From Enoplolaimus lenunculus (taxonomy: Eukaryota > Nematoda > Enoplea > Enoplida > Thoracostomopsidae), in NCBI GenBank assembly GCA_030248215.1, contig JASANG010001707.1, positions 1 through 64,000 of the forward strand: DNA of 64,000 nt, read 5' to 3'. This document shows, one piece after another, positions 36,721-47,996 of the stretch. The translations under genes were made by a program, and so were the position numbers. The notes under the pieces were generated by a model. The model did not search any database and had not been told where the DNA came from. It was given only the letters and a program-made list of their open reading frames with translations. Position 1 is the stretch's first letter; each line of letters starts with the position of its first letter.

Positions 36721-37164
36721 TGACCCGAATAATCGGGGGCAGTAAATAAGAGTGTCAGGGTCAGTCAGTATAACTCTGTCGTCCTAATCAATAGAAGGCC
36801 GTATGCCTAATAAAAGTCCGCAAGTGGATAGACTCGCTAACCCCTAATTAGAGTCCGTAAACGTCAATTATCCCTAATTGTAGTGCATGACTCAAGGACC
36901 AAATAAAGTAGAGTTCGAAACTATAAAGCATACTTAAGGTCTGAGTACATTCGTAAGTAATCTTGCATTATCGCTGAAGCTTTTGATTCAAGACAAATTA
37001 ACGTTTAATTCAACATATAGTTGGAATACCAAATATATCGGTAACGAAGGGTGGCGGAGGGTGGATTAAAAATAAATAACAGTTCGTAACCGAATAACAA
37101 ACGGGCGGAGTACTCTCTGGAGAGGCCAAATAAATATTAGTCTCCCCCCTCTTTATGCGCGTCA
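36721..37164. mobile_element. GACCCGAATAAGAGGGG-family MITE
   Basis: The left end is TGACCCGAATAATCGGGGGC and the right end is the inverse of TGACGCGCATAAAGAGGGGG. The interior runs in the opposite sense to the copy at 23865, with AATTAGAGTCCGTAAACG motifs near the left. Confidence 0.7.
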
Positions 37165-37725
37165 CTACAGTATGTGTTGCCTACATCCATAGCGATATAC
37201 TTAAGTTTTGAAAGCATATTCTTAAGCAACGTAATTAAACCACAGAAAATCGCATAATAGAAGTGTGTGGTCGGTATAGCAAGGAACGGAGTAGGTTGAA
37301 ACTTAAATGCAGTTCCTAAATAGCAAGTGGGTAACATTTGGAGAGGCTAAATAAATATCAGACATCCCTATTTTACTTGGGTCTCTCCCTCCAGTATGCA
37401 ATATGAATAAGGAACAAGAGAGAGAGGCACGTACTTCCTACTTAAATCAATATTTTTTTCTCGCTCACTGTGGTCAATCACAAAAAATTTTTTATTGAAG
37501 TAAGCGATATGCTGGCTATGCCTTTACAAAAACAATTGAAAGATACGAGTAAACGGAAGTATAACTGAAACTGTAACGGGAACATATAGTGCTCAAAATC
37601 ATGGAAACGAATAAGTCCTTTCTAACAAGATGAGGTGGCTACGGGCCTGTAGCCACTTATCTTCGTTTGGCCTGTTGTGCCCGGTTGCATGTCGTATGCT
37701 ATGTTGTATAGAAGCGTACATGCAC

Positions 37726-37885
37726 GTCCCGTGGCCAGAGGTCAGTAAGAGCGGATTAGCGACCCTGGAAGAAATTGGCCCCCTCTAGAAAATTTTTAAT
37801 TTTGCTTGTAAGTCATCGAAAACCCATATATGACCCTCCTGAAAAGTGATTATCACTAGCTCCCCTAGTAAGGTGAGCTGGCTCG
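37726..37885. repeat. Family F repeat
   Basis: It starts CCCGTGGCCAGAGG, contains AATTTTGCTTGTAAGTCATC and ends GTAAGGTGAGCTGGCT. A separate inverted pair GGCTACGGGCC/TGTAGCC lies just upstream at about 37636-37655. Confidence 0.65.
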
Positions 37886-39355
37886 AAACCAGCAGCAACC
37901 AAAGTTGAATACGACACAGTACGGCAACCTAACTTTATATTTACCAAAAGAAATCTGGGTATCACAATACCACCAGGTGGTATGCATACAACTCTGTAGC
38001 TTGCAAAAGTATTATCCAAAGCATGGTGCGATTGCGCTGTTTTCAATGCTAACCTAGAAAACGTAGTAAGCAGATACCAATGCGTATAGTGTGTAAGACT
38101 TGGGTTCGGAAGTATCTTTGAACAGACCAAATAATGCGGGTCTACTTGGGACCGGCCTTTTCTGACGTTGTAGAAGCCATCGGCCAGGCTGTGACTCTTG
38201 CCATCTTTCACTTGTTAATTGCGCAACCCGGAAAATACTGTAATTTACAATTTTGGAAAAACTTAATTTTAAACTAGTTTTCCTAGGTTTGACCACTCGC
38301 GGATCCAGTGGCGGAAGGGTGGCAGGAGTACGCACCCGCTAGAAAATTTTTGTGATAAAATGATAAGACCCACTTGCCTTTCTCAGAAATTTTTTATGGA
38401 AAAAACCTACCTTGCAATTTTTCATGTCAGATTTTTGTGATACAATGATAAGGACCCTACCTTACAATTTTTAGCTACGAATAGCACGTGTTATATAGCA
38501 TGCAGTATAAACTGCGTATAATAACATTCGCCAGCCCGCCTATCCCGCGTCAGAAATTCTGGATTCGCCTTTGGGTTTGACAACCTATATTTTTAGGGTA
38601 GTTTCCCGGTTTATAGTTTTTTCAATGAACAAAAACACATACTAGAAAGTTATTTTTCGGAAAACTAAGACTTCTTACAAAAACTACGTAATTATTATAT
38701 ATTGTTTGAACCTTGTTATTTTGTTTCAAAACAGTTTTGCTGTTTCTGCTTGGAAAAATGTATTCTAATGCACAAAAAGTCATAAACTAAGGTTTAAAGT
38801 TCTTTAATACCTTACGTTGTCATTAGATAACTTTGTGCTACCAAGTTTGGGCTTCACGAAAACGGGGCTTTCACTTAATCAGAGTAAAGAGGAAATAAAA
38901 TTTCAGAGCAGCCACTTGGTTTTGTTAGGGAGGGATTATACTGTTTAGCCCCCTTATCTGGTTAGGTCAACGAGTTTGTCGAAATATGTTGTGGTTAGAC
39001 GAATTAACCTTAAAGATGGTATATACACCGAATTAGCTGTCACAGGTGGGGTTCAACAATTTTCCATGAGAGGGTCGGTGCCTTTATTCTACGTTACTCA
39101 GCAATCAATTTTGCAATATTTTAATTTTTTCTTCTAAAAGCCATGTAATATTTAAACTTTTGCTAATAAAAACCAACTGCATACAATACATTTCGTAGGT
39201 ACAGGTCAGAATCACTAACATAATTACAAACGCTGACTTATTTTTCAGTTTTTATTTTTAAAGCTTCCGTATTCAAAGCATAATTAAAGATGCCGCGATT
39301 TTGTTTACAATTTTAACTAATCGCCCACAAGATTAATACTTCTGCTAGACTGATC
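37886..39355. other. Intergenic, no gene recognised
   Basis: A CAGTGGCGGAAGGG end-like sequence occurs at about 38306, and 38340-38470 has two related blocks (TTTTTGTGATAAAATGATAA and TTTTTGTGATACAATGATAA). The minus-strand frame at 37813-38211 has no splice or motif support. Confidence 0.4.
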
Positions 39356-39560
39356 GGCCAATGTTACTTTAACGGGCATAACAGTAGGTTAAGTGTATTC
39401 CTAAGCCTAAGCCTAAGTCTAAGCGTTGCAAAAATGAGTTCCTAAGCCTAAAGCCTAAGCCTAAGCCTAAGCCTAAGCAAAAAATGTAATCTAGAATCTA
39501 AACCTACTCTTTTATAGACCCACCAGAAACCTGGACGCCCCTTAAAAATTAACATGGGCC
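39356..39560. mobile_element. Family B element with perfect 8-bp target duplication
   Basis: The octamer GACTGATC flanks both sides (39348-39355 and 39561-39568). The ends are GGCCAATGTTACTTTAACGG and the inverse of GGCCCATGTTAATTTTTAAG. The interior holds two CCTAAG arrays separated by GCGTTGCAAAAATGAGTT. This is the cleanest hexamer-carrying copy. Confidence 0.9.
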
Positions 39561-40226
39561 GACTGATCAATACACTTTTGTTGTACACCAAGTCTTTACG
39601 ACAGGAGACAGTTTATGTGAAAACCTAGACTTAAGCTAATTCTAACAGCTTAAACCTATGTCTAGTGTGAGCCTAAACCTAAAGATAAGCGCATCTATAT
39701 AGCAATGTTTTAGCTTACTAAAGATGCACTATTACTTAAAAATTCTTCAAAACAAACAAATTGTCGTGTCATGAGTTGAAAGTTCCTCATAGTGAACAAA
39801 GAACACACACGTTGTAGCTTTACTAAATTTTGGGTCTTTTCAACAGTATAGGCTGCGTCTAAAAACATAGTTTTAAAGGTGTAAATTCTGAATAGGCTTA
39901 GCGTTGTATTATACTCAAAGAGTTGCGAATACGATTGCTTATGGTGAGAAAATCTTGAAACATGACGCTGAATATCTCAGACCAAGAACCCAATTTTAAC
40001 CTGAGACACACCAGTTGTAAGCCACCTTTATTTCAAGTTTAGGGTCGGGTTCAGAGGGAAATTGTTAGGGTGCGTGTGAACCCAACCGTCACATTATACT
40101 TATAATTTTGTCAAAAGTAATAGAGGAAACCCCCACAAAGATGTTCTCATTCTCATATCTTAAATTCTTCTGGTATTGTTATTCAGTATGTTCTGTGGAT
40201 CCAAATATGTGAACCACTTTATAATT
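39561..40226. other. Non-coding with a hexamer remnant at 39630-39700
   Basis: A few CCTAAA-type units (AGCCTAAACCTAAAGATAAG) are left without terminal repeats. Nothing else is recognised. Confidence 0.45.
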
Positions 40227-40340
40227 GGTCCATGTAAAAACCAGAGAGGAACGTTTTTCTGTGGGACTGCAATAATGTAAGCTTAAACTTTAAGCTGATT
40301 TCAGTGTACGCTTGGGTTTAGGCTTAGATAGATAAATTGA
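40227..40340. mobile_element. Family A element, right end missing
   Basis: It begins GGTCCATGTAAAAACCAGAG and continues CGTTTTTCTGTGGGACTGCA with AAGCTTAAACTTTAA. Only a few hexamers remain before the match stops. Confidence 0.6.
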
Positions 40341-40769
40341 ATGCGATTATATTAACATATTATGTCAAAGTAGGCGCTAGCTTAGACAGACTGGAAATTG
40401 CCTATTACGGCATCGTACAAACCTTTACTTCTATTAAAATTCTTAATCGGTAACTTCGTGTGTCAATCATATGAACACGATAGTGTTCATATATATGATT
40501 CGCGCATCTCAAGCGCGTATTTTCAGTTTAGTTCGCATGTTGGTGCTCAAGTAATATCAGACCTGTATCGTTTAAATTTTGTACACTGGTATCCTGTTAT
40601 GTTGGGAATATTTGTGCCAAAGGATTTTGCAAACCAGTGTGGTCTTCAATAGTTACGGTCAAAAAACTCCTTACAGAAAGTGCACGAAATTTTTCATTTT
40701 GGTTCAACACTTTTTACACGTTAGCTATGTAATTTTACGATTATAACTTTCACCACTTTATAGAGCTTA

Positions 40770-43700
40770 CGGTTGGTTTCACCCCAACGGTTGGTTTCAC
40801 CCCAACAGTCGGTTTCACCCCAACGGTTGGTTTCACCCCAACGGTTGGTTTCACCCCAACGGTTGGTTTCACCCCAACGGTTAGTTTTGCCCCAACGGTT
40901 GGTTTTGCCCCAACGGTTGGTTTTGCCCCAACGGTTGGTTTCACTCCAACAGTCGGTTTCTCCCCAACGGTTGGTTTCACCCCAACGGTTGGTTTCACCC
41001 CAACGGTTGGTTTCACCCCAACGGTTGGTTTCACCCCAACGGTTGGTTTCACCCCAACGGTTGGTTTCACCCCAACGGTTGGTTTCACCCCAACGGTTGG
41101 TTTTGCCCCAACGGTTGGTTTCACTCCAACGGTTGGTTTCACCCCAACGGTTGGCTTCACCCCAACGGATGGTTTCACCCCAACGGATGGTTTCACCCCA
41201 ACGGTTGGTTTTGCCCCAACGGTTGGTTTTGCCCCAACGGTTGGTTTTGCCCCAACGGTTGGTTTTACCCCAACGGTTGGTTTTGCCCCAACGGTTGGTT
41301 TCACCCCAACGGATGGTTTCACCCCAACAGTCGGTTCCACCCCAATGGATGGTTTCACCCCAACGGATGGTTTCACCCCAACAGTCGGTTCCACCCCAAC
41401 GGTTGGTTTTACCCCAACGGTTGGTTTCACCCCAACGGTTGGTTCCACCCCAACAGTCGGTTTCACCCCAACGAATGGTTTCACCCCAACGGTTGGTTTT
41501 GCCCCAACGGTTGGTTTTACCCCAACGGTTGGTTTCACCCCAACGGTTGGTTTCACCTCAACGGTGCTTCACCCCAACGGTTGGTTTCACCCCAACGGTC
41601 GGTTTCACCCCAACGGTTGGTTTTACCCAACGGTTGGTTTCACCCCAATGATCGGTTTTACCACAACGGTTGGTTTCACCTCAACAGTTGGTTTCACCTC
41701 AGCGGCTGGCTTCACCCCAACGGTTAGCTTCACCCCAACGGTTGGTTTCACCCCAACGGTTGGTTTTACCCCAACGGTGGGCTTCACCTCAAAGGTTGGT
41801 TTCACTCCAACGATTGGTTTCACCCCAACGATTGGTTTCATCCTAACGGTCGGTTTCACCCCAACGGTTGGTTTCACCACAACGGTTGGTTTCACCCCAA
41901 CGGTTGGTTTTACCCCAATGGTTGGTTTCACCCCAATGGTTGGTTTCACCCCAACGGTTGGTTTCACCCTAACAGTCGGTTTCACCCCAACGGTTGGTTT
42001 CACCCCAACGGTTCGTTTTACCCCAAAGGTTGGTTTCACCCCAGCGATCGGTTTTGCCCCAACGGTTGGTTTCACCTCAACGGTTGGCTTCACCTCAACG
42101 GTTGGCTGCACCCCAACGGTTGGTTTCACCCCAACGGTTCGTTTTACCCCAACGGTTGGTTTCACCCCAGCGATCGGTTTTGACCCAACGGTTGGTTTCA
42201 CCTCAACGGTTGGCTTCACCTCAACGGTTGGCTGCACCCCAACGGTTGGTTTCACCCCAACGGTCGGTTTCACCCCAACGGTTGGTTTTACCCCAACGGT
42301 TGGTTTCACTCCAACAGTTGGTTTTGCTCCAACGGTTGGTTTCACGTCAACGGTTGGTTTCACCTCAACGGTTGGCTTCACCCCCAACGGTTGGTTTCAC
42401 CTCAACGGTTGGCTTCACCCCCAACGGTTGGTTTCACCCCAACGGTTGGTTTCACCCTAACGGTTGGATTCACCTCAACGGTTGGTTTCACACCAACGGT
42501 TGGTTTTACTCCAACGGTGGGCTTCACCCCAACGGTTGGTTTCACCCCAACGGTTGGTTTTGCCCCAACGGTTCGTTTCATCCCAGCGGTTGGTTTCACC
42601 CCAACGGTTGGTTTCACCCCAACGGTTGGTTTTGCCCCAACGGTTGGTTTTGCCCCAACGGTTGGTTTTGCCCCAACGGTTGGTTTTACCCCAACGGTTG
42701 GTTTTGCCCCAACGGTTGGTTTTACCCCAACGGTTGGTTTTGCCCCAACGGTTGGTTTTACCCCAACGGTTGGTTTTACTCCAACGGTGGGCTTCACCCC
42801 AACGGTTGGTTTCACCCCAACGGTTGGTTTTACCCCAACGGTTCGTTTCATCCCAGCGGTTGGTTTCACCCCAACGGTTGGTTTCACCCCAACGGTTGGT
42901 TTTGCCCCAACGGTTGGTTTTGCCCCAACGGTTGGTTTTGCCCCAACGGTTGGTTTTACCCCAACGGTTGGTTTTGCCCCAACGGTTGGTTTCACCCCAA
43001 CGGATGGTTTCACCCCAACAGTCGGTTCCACCCCAATGGATGGTTTCACCCCAACGGATGGTTTCACCCCAACAGTCGGTTCCACCCCAACGGTTGGTTT
43101 TACCCCAACGGTTGGTTTCACCCCAACGGTTGGTTCCACCCCAACAGTCGGTTTCACCCCAACGAATGGTTTCACCCCAACGGTTGGTTTTGCCCCAACG
43201 GTTGGTTTTACCCCAACGGTTGGTTTCACCCCAACGGTTGGTTTCACCTCAACGGTGCTTCACCCCAACGGTTGGTTTCACCCCAACGGTCGGTTTCACC
43301 CCAACGGTTGGTTTTACCCAACGGTTGGTTTCACCCCAATGATCGGTTTTACCACAACGGTTGGTTTCACCTCAACAGTTGGTTTCACCTCAGCGGCTGG
43401 CTTCACCCCAACGGTTAGCTTCACCCCAACGGTTGGTTTCACCCCAACGGTTGGTTTTACCCCAACGGTGGGCTTCACCTCAAAGGTTGGTTTCACTCCA
43501 ACGATTGGTTTCACCCCAACGATTGGTTTCATCCTAACGGTCGGTTTCACCCCAACGGTTGGTTTCACCACAACGGTTGGTTTCACACCAACGGTTGGTT
43601 TTACCCCAATGGTTGGTTTCACCCCAATGGTTGGTTTCACCCCAACGGTTGGTTTCACCCTAACAGTCGGTTTCACCCCAACGGTTGGTTTCACCCCAAC

Positions 43701-44440
43701 GGTTCGTTTTACCCCAAAGGTTGGTTTCACCCCAGCGATCGGTTTTGCCCCAACGGTTGGTTTCACCTCAACGGTTGGCTTCACCTCAACGGTTGGCTGC
43801 ACCCCAACGGTTGGTTTCACCCCAACGGTTCGTTTTACCCCAACGGTTGGTTTCACCCCAGCGATCGGTTTTGCCCCAACGGTTGGTTTCACCTCAACGG
43901 TTGGCTTCACCTCAACGGTTGGCTGCACCCCAACGGTTGGTTTCACCCCAACGGTCGGTTTCACCCCAACGGTGGTTTTACCCCAACGGTTGGTTTCACT
44001 CCAACAGTTGGTTTTGCTCCAACGGTTGGTTTCACGTCAACGGTTGGTTTCACCTCAACGGTTGGCTTCACCCCCAACGGTTGGTTTCACCTGAACGGTT
44101 GGCTTCACCCCCAACGGTTGGTTTCACCCCAACGGTTGGTTTCACCCTAACGGTTGGATTCACCTCAACGGTTGGTTTCACACCAACGGTTGGTTTTACT
44201 CCAACGGTGGGCTTCACCCCAACGGTTGGTTTCACCCCAACGGTTGGTTTTGCCCCAACGGTTCGTTTCATCCCAGGGGTTCGTTTCACCCCAGCGGTTA
44301 ATTTCACCCCAGCGGTTAATTTTGCCCCAAAGGTTGGTTTCACCCTAACGGCTGGTTTCACCTCAACGGTCGGTTTGAGCCCAAGGGTTGGTTTCACACA
44401 AACGGTTAGCTTCACCGCAACGGACGATGTCACCCCCATG
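40770..44440. repeat. 18-bp tandem array with higher-order structure, about 200 units
   Basis: The unit is GGTTTCACCCCAACGGTT with common variants in the TTTC/TTTTG/TTTTA part. Single-base gains and losses occur at a few units (for example near 41626, 42382, 42420 and 43975). A block from about 41311 to 42590 recurs at 43002 to about 44280 at a spacing of 1691 bp (1690 after one small deletion). Within the middle, about 42500-42590 recurs at a 270-bp spacing (15 units). The last 150 bp towards 44440 are more diverged, as expected at an array edge. Because 18 is a multiple of three and the consensus has stops in only one of six frames, long frames encoding GFTPTV, VSPQRL, FHPNGW or VGVKPT repeats are automatic. 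There is no signal peptide, splice site or non-repeat domain joined to it, so I call it satellite DNA. Confidence 0.95.
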
Positions 44441-44477
44441 TATTAATGCAGCAGCTTGGTAAAGCGGTTGAAACTAG

Positions 44478-45230
44478 AAAAAATGCTCAGTACTTGAGCA
44501 AAAAGGGATATGTTTCATATTCCTATTAAAAGTATGGTAAACTAGATCAGCACATTCGCTTGATGTAACCTGGAAAAGTATTAAGAAACAATAGCGGCCA
44601 AAATCATGTTAATTATTAATTTTTCTGAAACATATTGCGGACAGCAAAATTTCTGTAATATTTTTTTGTAAGAAACAGATGCTTTTCTTGAATGCAAAGC
44701 GAAATTATTTCTGAAATGTAGACAGATTTAGCTTGGAATCCATGAATGTATATTGAAGTTCTCTACAAAGCGTATTAAATTTACCTATGGCTTTGTATTA
44801 CCATAGTTAATTGAATTTCATAAGAGCATAGTGTGGCGACTAATGGCTGTTACAGTAATGCGCATTTCCCACCCGAGTTATTTATTTGTTTCACTGCATA
44901 GTCACGACTATTGAAGCTCACAAATCGCACTTTATTCTGGCAACATCGACTAACTTGCAAAATCAAAGAGCGGCATACCTCAGCCATGTCTCTGCGACCC
45001 TAAGGAATTTCTGAAAATTGCTAACAAATCCTGTCAAAAACTTCAATGTTAGAAATAGATTTGCTGTCCGCAAGTTGTTTCAGAACAATTAATAATTAAC
45101 ATGATTTTGGCCGCTATTGTTTCTTAATACTTTTCCAGGTTACATCAAGCGAATGTGCTGATCTAGTTTACCATACTTTTAATAGGAATATGAAACATAT
45201 CCCTTTTTGCTCAAGTACTGAGCATTTTTT
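44478..45230. mobile_element. 753-bp element with about 190-bp terminal inverted repeats
   Basis: The left arm (44478 to about 44665) starts AAAAAATGCTCAGTACTTGA and the right arm (about 45045-45230) is its inverse with a handful of differences. TAG flanks both ends (44475-44477 and 45231-45233), a possible 3-bp duplication. The 380-bp middle has no coding frame of note. It begins about 40 bp after the 18-bp array. Confidence 0.85.
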
Positions 45231-45284
45231 TAGAAAAAAAAAAGACAAAAGGGAAAAAACAGCGAAAATATAGTTTTTGTCGAA

Positions 45285-45340
45285 AGGGTGTTGGGGGGGC
45301 CCACGGCGGGGGTGCCCCCCCCCGTGGATCCGCCATTGAC
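45285..45340. mobile_element. hAT-type MITE, right end only
   Basis: GGGGGGGCCCACGGCGGGGG and GTGGATCCGCCATTG match the right end of the CARTGGCGGATCC family. The left end is missing. Confidence 0.6.
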
Positions 45341-45509
45341 TTTATCCTTTCTGTATCAATAATAAACTTATAAATTTGCTTCATATCAAGAGATGCATAC
45401 AATGTCTCTGTGACAGCATGAAATCTTTCTACCGAGAAATTATGTTTACGTGTCTCTTCCCAACGCTTGCATACACACAAAAGTGTTCGCTAGCCTACAT
45501 TATATACAA

Positions 45510-45690
45510 TCAATGCTGGAGGAGCCACGCCCGGTCCCCCATTTTTAACCGGGGCCACCACCCCTAAATGCCCCCCCCCCCCACTCCCCGGTTGAAACAA
45601 AAACCGCCGTTTTAAAGAGAGCATGGCTTCTCGCTCGCTTACCTCGCGAATTAGGGGGGCGCCCCCACCGCTGTCTGCTCTGGCACTGTA
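45510..45690. mobile_element. GC-rich hAT-like MITE, ends CAATGCTGGAG / CAGTGCCAGAGCAGAC
   Basis: The ends are imperfect inverted repeats and the flanking octamers TATACAAT and TATACTAC match at six of eight bases. A related end lies at about 14040-14058. No coding capacity. Confidence 0.45.
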
Positions 45691-46092
45691 TACTACCTGT
45701 AAACTTAAACGATAGGAATATACCAATAATACTGTTACGAGCCTGTTCTATACATTAATCATGTTTCTGGATCCGCCATTGAAATATGGCTTCGGGTAAA
45801 CCCATTTTACTCAATTTTGAATCTCAACCAAAACCGATACATAATCCTATCGTTCAGTTTATATATAGAAGAAACCTTATGAAATATATACAGACGGTTT
45901 AGTTGCTATGGGTACCATATTAACATATGAAAGCCGCCAGCTGTAGTTAATGCATCATTAATAATTTTTCAAAGTAGCATAGATTATCTGGTATGAAGCT
46001 TAACTACTGCCATAAACGCTATCTCGTAATATTAAGCACTGATACAGATGTTTCATAAATACTAAGAATGTTCTCTAAAGTATTACTAAAAA

Positions 46093-46259
46093 CAATGGCG
46101 GATCCATGGGGGGCACCCCGGCCGAGCCCTTCAACAGCATCTCGACAACAATTATATAACAATTTTGTGATAATAGTTCGTGGTTTGTGTATGGGTCAAA
46201 AGTAAGTTTATTACCTGTGAAATTTTGCCCCCCATTTTGAGATCCTGGATCCGCCACTG
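46093..46259. mobile_element. hAT-type MITE with perfect 8-bp duplication
   Basis: ACTAAAAA flanks both sides (46085-46092 and 46260-46267). The ends are CAATGGCGGATCCATGGGGG and the inverse of CAGTGGCGGATCCAGGATCT. Confidence 0.92.
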
Positions 46260-46267
46260 ACTAAAAA

Positions 46268-47520
46268 CCAAGCGAGTAGCTAGGATTTTGAATTGGGAAC
46301 GGTCTAGGTAACCTGCAGTTACAGTAACGGTTGATATTTTAAAAAAGTGGCGAGCGAAATGAACGCTAAGATTGACACGAAATTCACCAAATATCGAAAA
46401 TCAGCATGAAATGTTTCTGCAAATTACAGAAAAAGTTACTTGAGAACCAACAAAAACGACAGATTTTTGTACAGTTAAACTGCACTTTTTGCTGGCCAAT
46501 GATTAGCCAAACCAGACAAAGCATTCAACAGATTGTGATTTCGTGCATAGGATTACTCATCAGAACCTAAACCAACTGAAACTAGCCAATTCTGATAAAT
46601 ATCAACAATGTGTTGCCATGAGAGCAATTAAAACTCGTACTACAGAAACAGTAGTTGTTATACAGTGAATATGAATCATAAGCTTTAAAATCATAATAAC
46701 GGAAGATGAAGGAAACAATTTTATCTTTTATATCATATGTAATTGCGTTGTTTAGTGTCGAGATTTTACAATATACTTCATCAAATTTTCTCATTCATGT
46801 TTGTCATGTTTGAAATTTGAGACAGGCATAATTTGGCTGTAATAAGCGGGGGCAATCGATGTTTAGTGAACGTGAGACAGCTTGATTTTGGTAATAACAT
46901 TGCTGTTTTTCCTCTATGGCAACTCTAAGCAGAGATTACACTCATTTTTGTAATGAAAATTGTTTTCATTTAAATAATTGATACAGTTTCCTAAACAATG
47001 AAGTTTTTAATACTATTAACTTAATATTATTAATACATCCAAGCAAGTTTTTTATTCAAAATGAAACGTAATTTAACATTTATGTAATGTTCCGGAAATA
47101 CAACTTCTACAAGTGCCATATTAATGCATGATCTTATTTGTATGTTCTATTTAGCTGCCTCGTACAAAATTTTCAAGCTTTGATATAAAGTTAAGCTTAG
47201 GTGTTAGCTTAGCTTTCGCGTATTATGCTTTGGTTAGGCTTACACTTATCTTGGACAGTAGAGCCAATTAGTTTCTGAAGTTTCCACGTTAGCGTCATCA
47301 GCGCGCTACATACCGTGTTTGTATTGAAATGAAACTTTATATCAGTGTTGAAAGATATTTTGTTTAAATTAAACTTTGCAGACGGTGCATATTTGTAATT
47401 TTGTCGATTCGTCGTGATGATTGAAGGCAGCACAAAATAGAATTCATACTGCATCAAATAGCCAGGATTTGCAAAAACAACCGTTCTCAGTTTTGGAAAT
47501 TTTCAGATTTTAATAGCAAT
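46268..47520. other. Intergenic, no gene recognised
   Basis: AT-rich, with isolated TTAGG-type words at 47192-47250. No coding or element structure is supported. Confidence 0.45.
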
Positions 47521-47960
47521 AAGCTAAGAATTAAACTTAGGCTTAGGCTTAGGCTTAGGCTTTGGCTTAGGCTCAGTGGCGGATCCAGGATCTCAAAATG
47601 GGGGGGGCCAAAATTTCACAGGTAATAAACTTATTTTTGACCCACACACAAACCACGAACTATTGCCATAAAATTGACTTCCTTACGTTCGTTCAATTAT
47701 TTAAAGGCTCGGATTCGGAAGCCAATTCAGTTTTGAAAGCGCAAAATACAGTCAGCTTCAGCAATATCCGTTTCTGTTTTGAATGAGTTGAAAATGCCTG
47801 CTATTTTCGGAAGATGTTTTAGCATTAGCGGTTATGGATTTTAATTTATTTCATAGAACAGCAATTGACACTTTATATAAATTTTGTCGAGATGCTGTTG
47901 GGGGGCCACGGCCGTGGCTGGCCCCCATGGATCCGCCACTGCTTAGGCTTAACTATACAG
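47521..47960. repeat. TTAGGC array split by a hAT insertion
   Basis: The hexamer array runs 47532-47573 and resumes at 47942-47957. Its own terminal repeats are not clear. The interruption is the complete hAT copy at 47574-47941. Confidence 0.75.
47574..47941. mobile_element. hAT-type MITE inserted in a TTAGGC array
   Basis: CTTAGGCT occurs at 47566-47573 and 47942-47949, an exact 8-bp duplication made of hexamer sequence. The ends are CAGTGGCGGATCCAGGATCT and the inverse of CAGTGGCGGATCCATGGGGG. At 368 bp it is the longest copy; the extra centre is not seen in the others. Confidence 0.92.
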
Positions 47961-47996
47961 ATGGAACATTCACAAGAGCCAAAATAATAACATTAT

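Noticed and set aside
40770-44440. CRISPR array
   Set aside because: The repeats are contiguous 18-bp units without unique spacers, and the genome is eukaryotic.
40750-44446. Long open frames (up to 567 codons) encoding GFTPTV, VSPQRL or VGVKPT repeats
   Set aside because: The 18-bp period keeps five of six consensus frames open on both strands, and single-base unit changes shift the frame. No start context, signal peptide, splice site or non-repeat part is attached.
47532-47573. TTAGGC array as a true telomere or chromosome-fusion scar
   Set aside because: The arrays are short, occur in both orientations across the window and mostly sit between transposon ends.
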